This document shows, piece by piece, positions 6,709 through 13,815 of a stretch of 17,282 nt of DNA. A program made the translations under genes and the position numbers. The notes beneath the pieces were generated by a model. The model was not told the DNA's origin. It saw only the letters and a list, made by a program, of their open reading frames with translations, and did not search any database. This DNA is from Actinomycetes bacterium. Lineage in GTDB: Bacteria > Actinomycetota > Acidimicrobiia > Acidimicrobiales > JAMCPL01. The first letter of the stretch is position 1. Every line of letters begins with the position of its first letter. The stretch is taken from contig JAJZWK010000020.1 of assembly GCA_021846725.1 (NCBI GenBank), forward strand, positions 1 through 17,282. Direction: 5' to 3'.

Positions 6709-7269
6709 TTACTTGTTCAGAAGCTGGTCTACTTTAGAGATAATGGTTTGCCGATGTTTGGTCATCATTTCGTAGCTTCTGATGTCCGATAGGGCGTCCT
6801 TGTTCAAATTGTTCAGTCTTCGAACTACTTGCGAGGCTGCAAGATTATCATATCCTGGTATGGCCTTGTTCACAGCTGCATTGTTTGCAGCAATCTTACC
6901 ATTGGTGCTAGGTATATCTGCGACGATATCAGACCGGTAGACATGGCTTGTGTGGTTGTGCATAGATTCGTTGTTTCGAACACGGGCAGTATTTTTGGTT
7001 AGTGTTCCTGGTATGTCTACAGAGCTTATCAACTCCTCAGCAGTTTTGATTGCCTTTGGAATGAGCTTTTTTATTTCTCCTGAACCGATCTGAACAGCGA
7101 ATTGACCGATGACCCTAGCATTTGTTGTAAGCGAATTGATATGTTCACGACCGATCTCTTCCAGTTTCGGTATTTCGCGTGATAATGCAATCCCGGTACC
7201 GACAGGTAAGTAGATTACCGTATCAAGTAATTTTCGTATGGCATTATTGGTTTGGTCAGATTCGGTCAT
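6709..7269 (-). CDS. Conserved protein of unknown function with C-terminal IPGYDNLAAS module
   Basis: This 186-residue protein is not assigned to a named family. The N-terminal 1-85 are helical and amphipathic (LLDTVIYLPVGTGIALS, then REIPKLEEIGREHINSL), residues about 86-130 are a polar Asn/Ser/Thr-rich linker, and 136-183 form a distinct module beginning IPGYDNLAASQVVRRLNNLN and ending in an Arg/Lys-rich helix. From memory, this C-terminal module recurs in hypothetical proteins of actinobacteria, where it ends in a RxYE...RRT-like helix. The N-terminus might associate with membranes or lipid surfaces, an inference only. A longer frame starts at ATG 7308, but an extended -10 box at 7279-7287 lies 9 nt before ATG 7269, so I chose this start. 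The GNAT gene follows after 37 nt. Confidence 0.75.
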   Translation of the reverse strand: MTESDQTNNAIRKLLDTVIYLPVGTGIALSREIPKLEEIGREHINSLTTNARVIGQFAVQIGSGEIKKLIPKAIKTAEELISSVDIPGTLTKNTARVRNNESMHNHTSHVYRSDIVADIPSTNGKIAANNAAVNKAIPGYDNLAASQVVRRLNNLNKDALSDIRSYEMMTKHRQTIISKVDQLLNK

Positions 7270-7278
7270 ATGAGTGAA

Positions 7279-7287
7279 ATTGTACCA
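7279..7287 (-). promoter_or_regulatory. Extended -10 promoter for the 6709-7269 gene
   Basis: On the minus strand, TGG-TACAAT is an extended -10 element ending 9 nt before ATG 7269. Transcription would start within about 2-4 nt of the start codon, giving a leaderless mRNA. The -35 position (TGGCTT) is poor, as is usual for extended -10 promoters. Confidence 0.45.
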
Positions 7288-7428
7288 TATTCGTGCTACG
7301 AAAGCCATCTGTTTTAGTCATAGAGGGGAAGTCAGGCTGATTATATCCAAGATGTCCGAGCACAGGTAGGTATTTTAGTATGGATAGGACGGCAGAAGAA
7401 TAGAAAGGCGCCTGAATGATGGCAGATA

Positions 7429-7971
7429 TTATACGCAATCTTTACATAGTCCACGTTCTGGATCTGCCAATTGACTGGCATTCTTGAGCAGGAAACATGA
7501 TTGGCAGACGAACTCATCCGGCTGTCTCGGTACTACATGGACCAGCGTGTCATCATCTATGTCATCTTCGCTATCAATGATGTCGTCATCTTCTGATGTC
7601 ACTCGGGTACGCAATATCATGTCGAGAGCTTCCTCGACATCTTCTGTACCAGTCTCCTCTTCATCATCTTCGTCAGTATGTGCACTCTCCAATGAAGTAA
7701 TACCGGATGACTCAATTGATAGAGGAGGCGCATCAGCCAGTCCATCCACGTCATCATCCAATGTCAGGTCGTCGTCGTCCAGGTCGCCGTCATCCAATGT
7801 CAGGTCATCGTCTGGTTCATCTTCATCGATATTCTTAACAATGTCCTCAACGAGAGCATCATCTAGATCGTCTATATCTATATCGTCATCGATTACGTCT
7901 CCAATCTCACTACGAAGTATTTCCTCATCCAGATCATCTGGTTCTTCTATGTCATCCAAATCGTCAGTCAT
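7429..7971 (-). CDS. DUF4193-like acidic protein with C-terminal zinc ribbon
   Basis: The 180-residue protein is extremely acidic: 72 residues (40%) are Asp or Glu. The last 40 residues are ordered, reading VVPRQPDEFVCQSCFLL and then LADPERGLCKDCV, with two CxxC pairs (Cys156/159 and Cys176/179) fit to bind one zinc. This end closely matches the actinobacterial DUF4193 family, whose members are usually about 100 residues; here the acidic region is much longer. A hydrophobic patch EEALDMILRTRV at about 113-124 interrupts the acidic run. The function of DUF4193 is unknown; a DNA mimic or charged binding partner is speculative. AGG lies 5 nt before ATG 7971 and a good promoter lies at 7997-8025, so it probably has its own transcription start. 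Confidence 0.85.
   Translation of the reverse strand: MTDDLDDIEEPDDLDEEILRSEIGDVIDDDIDIDDLDDALVEDIVKNIDEDEPDDDLTLDDGDLDDDDLTLDDDVDGLADAPPLSIESSGITSLESAHTDEDDEEETGTEDVEEALDMILRTRVTSEDDDIIDSEDDIDDDTLVHVVPRQPDEFVCQSCFLLKNASQLADPERGLCKDCV
7754..7806. repeat. 36-bp-period direct repeat in the Asp-rich coding region
   Basis: A 17-bp sequence at 7754-7770 recurs exactly at 7790-7806. The period of 36 bp adds 12 residues in frame, repeating the DDDLTLDD motif and suggesting that the acidic region has grown by local duplication. Confidence 0.8.
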
Positions 7972-7996
7972 CTTACCTGCCTAAATTATAATGGTA

Positions 7997-8025
7997 TTTA
8001 TACAGCTAATTATCATTAAATGCAA
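7997..8025 (-). promoter_or_regulatory. Promoter of the DUF4193-like gene
   Basis: On the minus strand, TTGCAT (8020-8025) and TATAAA (7997-8002) are separated by exactly 17 bp. The -10 box is 25 nt before ATG 7971, leaving a leader of roughly 18-20 nt that contains the AGG Shine-Dalgarno. A further AT-rich TATAAT-like stretch lies just downstream at 7986-7991. Confidence 0.55.
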
Positions 8026-8086
8026 ACATGATAAATTGAATTACAGTTGTACTATACAGTGTCGGATTGCTCCCGGCAAGCAAATA

Positions 8087-9760
8087 TTATAATCTCTTTC
8101 TTTCGGATGCCATCCTCCCAAGCCCTTCACTTTCTGTCTGTACGAACTGCATTGATTGTGCTATCAGCTTGTGGTTGGCTACCTCTCTGATAAGTTCAAA
8201 CATACGTATAGCTATCTTTCTGTACGAAATATGGCCCTGAGGCATAGACCTAAGCTCTATGAGGTGCATGGCTTCACGAGCATTCATGCTGATCACATAT
8301 CGTATCCTGGATGCCAAGGGTAATGCATACTGTGCCTGTAGCGGAAAATCTCCAGACATCATCTCGTAAAGCTCTCGTTCTCTCTCTATTACCTGAACAT
8401 ACTCTGCTGACAAGCCAGCCTCCGTAATCTCGTCTGGCATATAGAATCCGAGTTCACCCGTGATGGATTGCCATTCAATCGTTAGTAGCCTGTGCCTTTG
8501 CAGGTCACGGAACGCGCCGTAATCGCTAACTACTTCAAATACATATTGTGTTGCTTCGAATGCCCTTCCCGGCTTATGACGTCTATCTTTTCTTGACCCT
8601 ACATAGGCAGCCATAAGTTCTGCCCTCTCGTCTTCGGTCATCTGCAGGAGCAGTGACCGGGCACTTTCTATACTCAGATTTGAGTGCTCGAAGAGAATTT
8701 CCTGAAGTACCTTATCCTCGCCATTACTGTCGAAGTGAATTAATTTTACTTCATTACCTTCAAGATCATACTGACCTGGTCGTAAATTAGTAGATAGTGA
8801 GGTTGGACCTCCTGGCCCCACTTGAGCCATGGTCGCTGGCTGGGTTACTTGTAGCGCGTGATTTTCAAAGATGCGTTCAGCGATTGCGCGTGTTCGCTCT
8901 CTGGTGTCTCTAAGATAGGTTTGCCATACTCCCCCCCTGTCAGGGCGATCCAATCGCGTGAGAAATGACGGTATGACCTTTCTAAGCTGTTGTAGCATCA
9001 ACTCAGCATAAGTATTTGCTTCAGGTAGTGCACTGGCCCGTAGCCTAAGTATCAGCGCTTCAAAAGCTTGACCACTTCCGTATATGCCAACATTCGAAAG
9101 TGTGGCTACAGGGAGTAGCCCTCTCAATAGATCCAGTGCCTTTGCCTTGATCGACCTGCGGTAGGCAGGGTCAGGATCGTCTGGAGCCTGTGGATACTTT
9201 GATGCAAGAAAAGACTCTATCTTTGGGATCAAGCTACTGTACTGGACGAATGCGAAATCCATAGCAGCTACATAATGGCCACCTAGAGGAGATCCCAATA
9301 CTGCCGCATCACGATAGTAACGATACTGACCATTTGATAGTCGTACGTCGTAAGATATGTAGCGGGTAGATTGCTCCAAGTACGACATCATTCTTCCCCT
9401 CTCCAGCAGCTTCGTCAGTATGTTTGAAACTTGTTCGCACGCCAAATGTACACCTCCCAACTGTGCAACTGAATCGTCTCCGTATTCATTAAAGACACGA
9501 TCATAGAGTACCTTGGCACGACCAGTACCGATACCTTGGTTGCTGCCAGCACCATCCTCTGGAATGATACTACCGGCGAACTCGTCTATGAACAATCTTC
9601 TCAGGCTTTTGGGCGAGCGAGAATAACGTGCAAATAGGGCACCCTTGACCGACTCGTCCAGGTTGGTAAGAGCGAAGACGGGGCCGTCAATGTCTGTTAC
9701 ATAAGCGGATAAAATGCCCTTCTCGGCTTCACTGAACTCTTCGACAGAATAGGAAAACAT
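8087..9760 (-). CDS. Double-domain ThyX-like (FAD-dependent thymidylate synthase family) protein
   Basis: This protein has 557 residues, against about 220-250 for classical ThyX. It appears to contain two ThyX-like domains. In the first (about 25-275), residues 121-133 fit the signature RHRxxSxNExSxR only partly (RGRMMSYLEQSTR: His and Asn replaced, Ser126, Glu129, Ser131 and Arg133 kept). In the second (about 335-545), RHR is intact at 422-424 but the rest reads LLTIEWQSITG, losing the S...S-R half; NAREAMHLIELRS (493-505) and QGHISYR (508-514) resemble the C-terminal ThyX helices. ThyX makes dTMP from dUMP with FAD and methylene-tetrahydrofolate in a tetramer with shared active sites. Whether this protein catalyses that is uncertain. 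No Shine-Dalgarno precedes ATG 9760. Confidence 0.8.
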   Translation of the reverse strand: MFSYSVEEFSEAEKGILSAYVTDIDGPVFALTNLDESVKGALFARYSRSPKSLRRLFIDEFAGSIIPEDGAGSNQGIGTGRAKVLYDRVFNEYGDDSVAQLGGVHLACEQVSNILTKLLERGRMMSYLEQSTRYISYDVRLSNGQYRYYRDAAVLGSPLGGHYVAAMDFAFVQYSSLIPKIESFLASKYPQAPDDPDPAYRRSIKAKALDLLRGLLPVATLSNVGIYGSGQAFEALILRLRASALPEANTYAELMLQQLRKVIPSFLTRLDRPDRGGVWQTYLRDTRERTRAIAERIFENHALQVTQPATMAQVGPGGPTSLSTNLRPGQYDLEGNEVKLIHFDSNGEDKVLQEILFEHSNLSIESARSLLLQMTEDERAELMAAYVGSRKDRRHKPGRAFEATQYVFEVVSDYGAFRDLQRHRLLTIEWQSITGELGFYMPDEITEAGLSAEYVQVIERERELYEMMSGDFPLQAQYALPLASRIRYVISMNAREAMHLIELRSMPQGHISYRKIAIRMFELIREVANHKLIAQSMQFVQTESEGLGRMASERKRL

Positions 9761-9811
9761 GGTAATTAGTAGATTACGTTGTCGGTATCAAGAAGTGTGG
9801 GACTCTATGCA

Positions 9812-9843
9812 ATTATATCTACAACCTGCACTTATCCTGTCAA
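9812..9843 (-). promoter_or_regulatory. Possible promoter between tatC and the ThyX-like gene
   Basis: On the minus strand a perfect -35 hexamer TTGACA (9838-9843) directly follows the tatC stop codon. Sixteen bp downstream is TAGATA (9816-9821), overlapping a TATAAT (9812-9817) that lies 20 bp from the -35. The leader would be about 45 nt. This suggests that the ThyX-like gene can be expressed independently of the tat genes. Confidence 0.45.
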
Positions 9844-10620
9844 TCAGTCTGTCGTAGCTGCTTTCTTTGCTTTTCTGCGGTTGACGATCATGCCAATGAG
9901 GATAGATACCTCATAAAAGAAGTACATAGGCACTGCCAGGGCAAACATAGAGAATGGGTCACTACTTGGTGTGATAATGGCCGCAAATGCCACTATCAAA
10001 AATGCTGAGAGCCGTCGCCAGTGAGACAATTGTTTCGGAGAGAGTATACCGGCAAGTTCGAGAGCTACGAGCACAACGGGGAACTCGAAGCATATACCGA
10101 ATATAGCCATGAGTGCCAGTATCAAACCTAAGTAGCTGGTAGGAGTGTATATCTCGTGTAAACTTGGCCCTCCTATAGATTTGAGCCATCCAAGTGCATG
10201 AGGAAAGGTGATGTAGGCTATAAGTGCCCCCAGACAAAATAGCAGGACTGCAGAGAGGACAAACAACAGGGTATAGCGTCTTTCATTTGCTTTCAACCCT
10301 GGAGTGATAAAGCGCCATGCCTCGAATAGAGCTACCGGTAGGCTGAGTAGTGCACCGCCATAAGCAGTGATTTCAACCCTTATCGACAGTCCATCGAGAG
10401 GGCCTGTAACATACAACTTACAGGATCGGGTGATATGGCAGTAGGGCTCCTGCAGAAAATGCAATATCTGAGGATAGATGATGAAGCAGAGTATTCCGGC
10501 AGCTCCAAAAAATATTAACGTTATCATCACCCTACGGCGCAATTCAGTAAGATGTTCCACCAGAGTCATAGTCTCTGGGCGTGGCTTTCTGATATGCTTG
10601 ATTCGCTTTATGACGGTCAT
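9844..10620 (-). CDS. tatC: Sec-independent protein translocase TatC
   Basis: The 258-residue polytopic membrane protein is the twin-arginine signal receptor of the Tat export system, which moves folded proteins across the cytoplasmic membrane. Family hallmarks are present: EHLTELRRR in the cytoplasmic N-terminus (22-30), ALFEAWRFITPGLKANERR with the conserved Glu100 in the first cytoplasmic loop, FEFPVVLVALELAGILSP, and ITPSSDPFS with the conserved Asp near the end (221). Six hydrophobic segments can be placed between residues 33 and 246, and the C-terminus is Lys/Arg-rich. It follows the TatB-like gene by 94 nt. Only a weak Shine-Dalgarno (AAAGA) precedes ATG 10620, and a small hairpin (TGCTC-GATG-GAGCA, 10636-10649) lies just upstream. 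Confidence 0.95.
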   Translation of the reverse strand: MTVIKRIKHIRKPRPETMTLVEHLTELRRRVMITLIFFGAAGILCFIIYPQILHFLQEPYCHITRSCKLYVTGPLDGLSIRVEITAYGGALLSLPVALFEAWRFITPGLKANERRYTLLFVLSAVLLFCLGALIAYITFPHALGWLKSIGGPSLHEIYTPTSYLGLILALMAIFGICFEFPVVLVALELAGILSPKQLSHWRRLSAFLIVAFAAIITPSSDPFSMFALAVPMYFFYEVSILIGMIVNRRKAKKAATTD

Positions 10621-10714
10621 TCGTTATCTTTGACTTGCTCGATGGAGCATGCATACGCCGCTATGGGTGATATTTCGAGCGTGATGCAGCATAAAGGGCA
10701 ACAGCGATGCCATA

Positions 10715-11353
10715 TCAGTTGAACGTAGGATCGTCTGGCGGCAGAGACGGAGTAGCAGTTTCGGGGTATGCTGACCTACCCAGGCGGTCAGGGGTATTAT
10801 GATTCGGCACCGTACTGGTAATTTTAGTTGCCGTGTCAGTTGTATGGTCTCGTGAGCGAGATAATCCGTATACACTTCGTACTACTTCACGTGCAGGATC
10901 CAACTCTCCCGTTATGGTATCCGGACTTGGTTTATTCTGTGAAATGCTATTCTGGCCATCAGCGGTGTCGAGCGTGGCATCTGTACCAGTGTCAGTGTAC
11001 GTACTATTGTCAATATCCACGCCGTAATTGGTATCTGTACCTCTATTAGTATCCATACCAAGGGAAGTGCCTGTTTCGGTATCTTTAGCCTCAGCGGCTT
11101 TGTATGTTTCGTGAGATTCAGCCAATCTGTCAAGCAGAGATATAGGTGATCTTACTGCTGATGCTATTTCAGTAGTCGAAGGTAGTTGCGGGAAGATACC
11201 CTTCATCTCATCCTCCATGCGTTGTCTCAGTCCCTTGAGATTTGACCAAGCCTCGCCGACTTGACGTGCCACTCGCGGCAACTTATCCGGGCCTAAGATG
11301 ATTAGCCCGAAGACCAGCACGATAAGCAACTTCGTAGGGGTTATATCCAGCAT
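10715..11353 (-). CDS. tatB: Twin-arginine translocase TatB-like subunit
   Basis: The first 52 residues have the TatA/TatB fold: a short periplasmic start, one membrane helix (about 7-20), the hinge LGPDKLPRVARQVG (20-33) and an amphipathic helix (about 34-52). The GP-x-KLP hinge favours TatB over TatA, which usually has FG-x-KLP, though actinobacterial subunits are hard to separate by sequence. The remaining 160 residues are polar, and 90-135 are a Thr/Asp/Gly-rich low-complexity stretch that looks disordered. The neighbouring tatC supports the assignment. An extended -10 box (TGC-TAGAAT) lies 9 nt before ATG 11353, implying a leaderless start. No separate short TatA gene is in the window. 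Confidence 0.85.
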   Translation of the reverse strand: MLDITPTKLLIVLVFGLIILGPDKLPRVARQVGEAWSNLKGLRQRMEDEMKGIFPQLPSTTEIASAVRSPISLLDRLAESHETYKAAEAKDTETGTSLGMDTNRGTDTNYGVDIDNSTYTDTGTDATLDTADGQNSISQNKPSPDTITGELDPAREVVRSVYGLSRSRDHTTDTATKITSTVPNHNTPDRLGRSAYPETATPSLPPDDPTFN

Positions 11354-11362
11354 CTATAAAAT

Positions 11363-11371
11363 ATTCTAGCA
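11363..11371 (-). promoter_or_regulatory. Extended -10 promoter for tatB
   Basis: On the minus strand, TGC-TAGAAT is an extended -10 element whose last base is 9 nt before ATG 11353, the same geometry as at 7279-7287. It suggests a separate, leaderless tat transcript starting downstream of lepB. An inverted repeat ATACC-TTAT-GGTAT lies immediately upstream (about 11386-11399) and covers the expected -35 region, so it is a candidate operator. Confidence 0.45.
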
Positions 11372-11441
11372 ATCTTCTTGTCTGGATACCATAAGGTATG
11401 ATATATGTTCTGTTCGCTATCCCTTATGTGGCAATTTTGTG

Positions 11442-11466
11442 GTACAGTTCTTGGTACAGAACGTAC
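11442..11466. other. Bulged hairpin between lepB and tatB
   Basis: GTAC-(A)-GTTCT (11442-11451), a 6-nt loop TGGTAC, and AGAAC-GTAC (11458-11466) form a 9-bp stem with one bulged A. It also contains a direct repeat of TGGTACAG. No T-run follows on either strand, so a simple intrinsic terminator is not supported; it may be an operator or an RNA structure. Confidence 0.4.
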
Positions 11467-11486
11467 GAGGGACATTAACTTCAATT

Positions 11487-11594
11487 GATGTGGAGACGAG
11501 TGACCGCTGAAGAGTATTCTCGAATGAGGCAGATCACTGGGCTGGGCATATAATGATGACGTGGAGACTAGTGATCACCGAAGAGCATTCTCGA
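11487..11594. repeat. Pair of 37-bp imperfect direct repeats
   Basis: Bases 11487-11523 and 11558-11594 match at 31 of 37 positions, with a 71-bp period. The shared core includes GTGGAGAC at the left and GAAGAG(T/C)ATTCTCGA at the right. They occupy the 244-bp gap after lepB; the second copy ends 3 bp from the lepB stop codon. No coding frame explains the conservation. Confidence 0.75.
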
Positions 11595-11597
11595 GGT

Positions 11598-12266
11598 TCA
11601 GAAGATTTTGAATGCTCCAAGCGGCCATATACGTGCTACAACCTTGCCGACTATCAGTGAGCTGGATATTGGACCAAAGAACCTACTGTCCTCGGAATCT
11701 TCTCGGTTGTCCCCCATCACGAAGTAGTGTCCTGGTGGGATTTTTTGTGTAGTGATTCCTGTGGTGATCGTTCCCTTCGGCAAGAACGGTTCATGTAATA
11801 GTCTACCATTTATGTATACCTGTCCCCCGTGAGATGAGATCGTCTCTCCTGGTAAGCCGATTACACGCTTTACCAGGTATTTGATACTGTGGGGAATTAC
11901 ACTCTCATGTGGTGGGCGCCTGAAGACTACTATGTCACCGGTAGATATATGACCACCCAACTGGAAGGATAGTTTGTCGACGAGTATGCGATCTCCAATC
12001 ATCAACGTAGGCTCCATAGACCCTGATGGAATGTAGAATGTCTCGAATACCCATGTGCGTACTACAAATGCAACCCCCAATGCGACCAGGATGATTATGC
12101 CCCAATTGATTAATCTCCGCTTTAAGGAGGCCTTCCTTGTTGGACGAGATGATTTTTTTTGAGAAAATGACCCGATTAAGTCGTCTTCAGACCCTGACCT
12201 TAGAGGATCATCTCTCATTGCCAATGCTTCATGCGCGTCAGTCTCATTGTCTATATTTGGAGTCAC
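11598..12266 (-). CDS. lepB: Signal peptidase I
   Basis: This 222-residue type I signal peptidase removes N-terminal signal peptides from exported proteins. A cytoplasmic N-terminus of about 50 residues with a basic end (RPTRKASLKRR) is followed by one membrane helix (about 53-71). The S26 boxes are complete: IPSGSMEPTL with the nucleophile Ser83, GDIVVFRRP, YLVKRVIGLPGE with the general base Lys133, and the MGDNREDSEDSRFFG box near 184-198. The chosen GTG at 12266 has a TANNNT box (TAACTT, 12276-12281) 9 nt upstream; ATG 12218 would also leave the enzyme intact. The gene follows pafA by 63 nt on the same strand, an unusual position between proteasome and tat genes. Confidence 0.93.
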   Translation of the reverse strand: MTPNIDNETDAHEALAMRDDPLRSGSEDDLIGSFSQKKSSRPTRKASLKRRLINWGIIILVALGVAFVVRTWVFETFYIPSGSMEPTLMIGDRILVDKLSFQLGGHISTGDIVVFRRPPHESVIPHSIKYLVKRVIGLPGETISSHGGQVYINGRLLHEPFLPKGTITTGITTQKIPPGHYFVMGDNREDSEDSRFFGPISSSLIVGKVVARIWPLGAFKIF

Positions 12267-12329
12267 AATATATATAAGTTAGCCTACCGTGGAGCCTTGC
12301 GCAGGTCATCCAATTTATTTAGAGCCATA

Positions 12330-13688
12330 TCATAGATTAGCAATCAATCGTTCTACCCGTTCATCGTGAGACTTGAATGGATCTTTGAGCAGGACAGTAC
12401 GTTGAGTTTGGTCATTGAGCTTCAAATGTACCCAGTCAACTGTGAAGTCACGGTTTTTCTGCTTGGCTCGTTTGACGAACTCTCCCCTGAGCCTCGCCCT
12501 CGTAGTAGCAGGAGGGTTGGTTATCGCTCCGTCTATATCAGCATCGGTTACTATACGCTCAGGTATATCGTGCTCCAATAGCTTGTAGTATATCCCTCTT
12601 TTCTTGTCCACATCGTGGTACTGAAGATCCATCATGGATATGCGTGGATGTGTGAGATTGATGCCGTGCTTGTTTCGGTATGCCTGAATCATGTTGTATT
12701 TCATTACCCAGTCACACTCCTTATCCAGGCTGAGTGGATCCGACTCGAGTCCTTTCATGCAGTATTGCCACATTGAGAGTGCACGATCTTCGTCCTCAGG
12801 TAGTCCGTGCCTATCTCGCATGCTTAGCGCCTTATCGAGGTATGTGGACTGAATCTCGAGTGCGGACAGTTCCCTTCCGTTGGCCAATTTGACCTTTCGT
12901 CTACAGGTGATGTCGTGGCTTATTTCACGTATAGCCCTTATAGGGTTCTCAAGAGTCATATCCCTCATAATATATGCCGGGTTCTCTATCAATCTTAGAA
13001 CGATACTTGTAACCCCGATTTTCATATATGTGACGAACTCACTCATGTTGGAATCACCGACTATGACATGTAACCGCCTGTATTTCTCTGCATCAGCATG
13101 AGGTTCATCGCGAGTGTTTATTATAGGCCTGCTACGGGTAGTTGCCGAAGATACGCTCTCCCATATGTGCTCAGCTCGCTGGGAGAGGCAGAACGTTGCA
13201 TCCCGGGAGCCTTGTATCACCTTTCCTGCACCTGCATATATCTGTCTAGTTACCAAGAACGGTATTAGCTTGTCCACATACTTGGAGAAATCGTCCTCAC
13301 GTCCGGTCAGGTAATTCTCGTGGCATCCGTAAGAGTTACCTGCAAAGTCGGTATTGTTCTTGAAAACCTTGACCGAGCCCCGCATGCCCTCTTCTATCAG
13401 CCTCCCCTCTGCAGCCTTGGCAAGAGAATCCATGATTCGTTCACCAGCTTTATCATGCATGACGATATCATTCAGATAACTACACTCCGGAGTGGCGTAT
13501 TCGGGGTGGCTTCCTACGTCGAGATAGAGCCTCGCACCGTTTTCAAGAAATACGTTGGACGAACGCCCCCAACTGACGACTCGTCTGAACAGATAACGTG
13601 CTACTTCATCTGGTGATAGGCGTCGTTGACCTTGGAGAGTAAAAGTCACTCCATATTCATTCTCTATCCCATATATTCTTCGATCCAT
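12330..13688 (-). CDS. pafA: Pup--protein ligase PafA
   Basis: PafA joins the C-terminal glutamate of Pup to lysine side chains of target proteins, using ATP. The 452-residue protein is full length. It begins MDRRIYGIENEYGVTF with the metal/ATP-binding Glu9, and LYLDVGSHPEYATPEC (54-69) carries Asp57, which aligns with the catalytic base of this carboxylate-amine ligase fold. YGCHENYL, INTRDEPHADAEKYRRLHVI and SNMSEFVTYMKIG are further family blocks. It lacks the extra N-terminal loop of Dop, which separates the two paralogues. The start ATG 13688 has only an A-rich AAAGAAAAG ahead of it. It lies 127 nt downstream of prcA, with a TATAAT in the gap. Confidence 0.96.
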   Translation of the reverse strand: MDRRIYGIENEYGVTFTLQGQRRLSPDEVARYLFRRVVSWGRSSNVFLENGARLYLDVGSHPEYATPECSYLNDIVMHDKAGERIMDSLAKAAEGRLIEEGMRGSVKVFKNNTDFAGNSYGCHENYLTGREDDFSKYVDKLIPFLVTRQIYAGAGKVIQGSRDATFCLSQRAEHIWESVSSATTRSRPIINTRDEPHADAEKYRRLHVIVGDSNMSEFVTYMKIGVTSIVLRLIENPAYIMRDMTLENPIRAIREISHDITCRRKVKLANGRELSALEIQSTYLDKALSMRDRHGLPEDEDRALSMWQYCMKGLESDPLSLDKECDWVMKYNMIQAYRNKHGINLTHPRISMMDLQYHDVDKKRGIYYKLLEHDIPERIVTDADIDGAITNPPATTRARLRGEFVKRAKQKNRDFTVDWVHLKLNDQTQRTVLLKDPFKSHDERVERLIANL

Positions 13689-13792
13689 TTGAATTCTTTT
13701 CTTTAGCGGATATCTTTATCCTCTCAGGTACCTCCAAGCACTTTCTTGCCTCCCGTATCAGCTGCTGCAAATCAGTGATGAACGGTTAATTG

Positions 13793-13798
13793 ATTATA
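13793..13798 (-). promoter_or_regulatory. -10 box in the prcA-pafA gap
   Basis: A perfect TATAAT on the minus strand lies 17 bp after the prcA stop codon and about 105 nt before the pafA ATG. The -35 region, at the end of prcA, shows no good hexamer. A separate pafA transcript is possible but weakly supported. Confidence 0.3.
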
Positions 13799-13815
13799 TC
13801 TATATTAAACGATCC

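Noticed and set aside
7484..7984. Long Ser-rich open frame on the plus strand opposite the acidic gene
   Set aside because: It is the mirror of GAT/GAC-rich codons (read as ATC/GTC/TCA types), has poly-Ser composition, and opposes a gene with a recognised zinc-ribbon end, a Shine-Dalgarno and a promoter.
8067..8083. TTGCT/AGCAA hairpin after the ThyX-like gene as a terminator
   Set aside because: The stem is only 5 bp and is not followed by a T-run in the direction of transcription.
13657..13770. Possible 37-codon frame between prcA and pafA (TTG start, minus strand), overlapping the pafA start
   Set aside because: The peptide composition looks plausible, but there is no ATG/GTG, no Shine-Dalgarno, and it overlaps pafA by 32 nt; chance is the simpler explanation.
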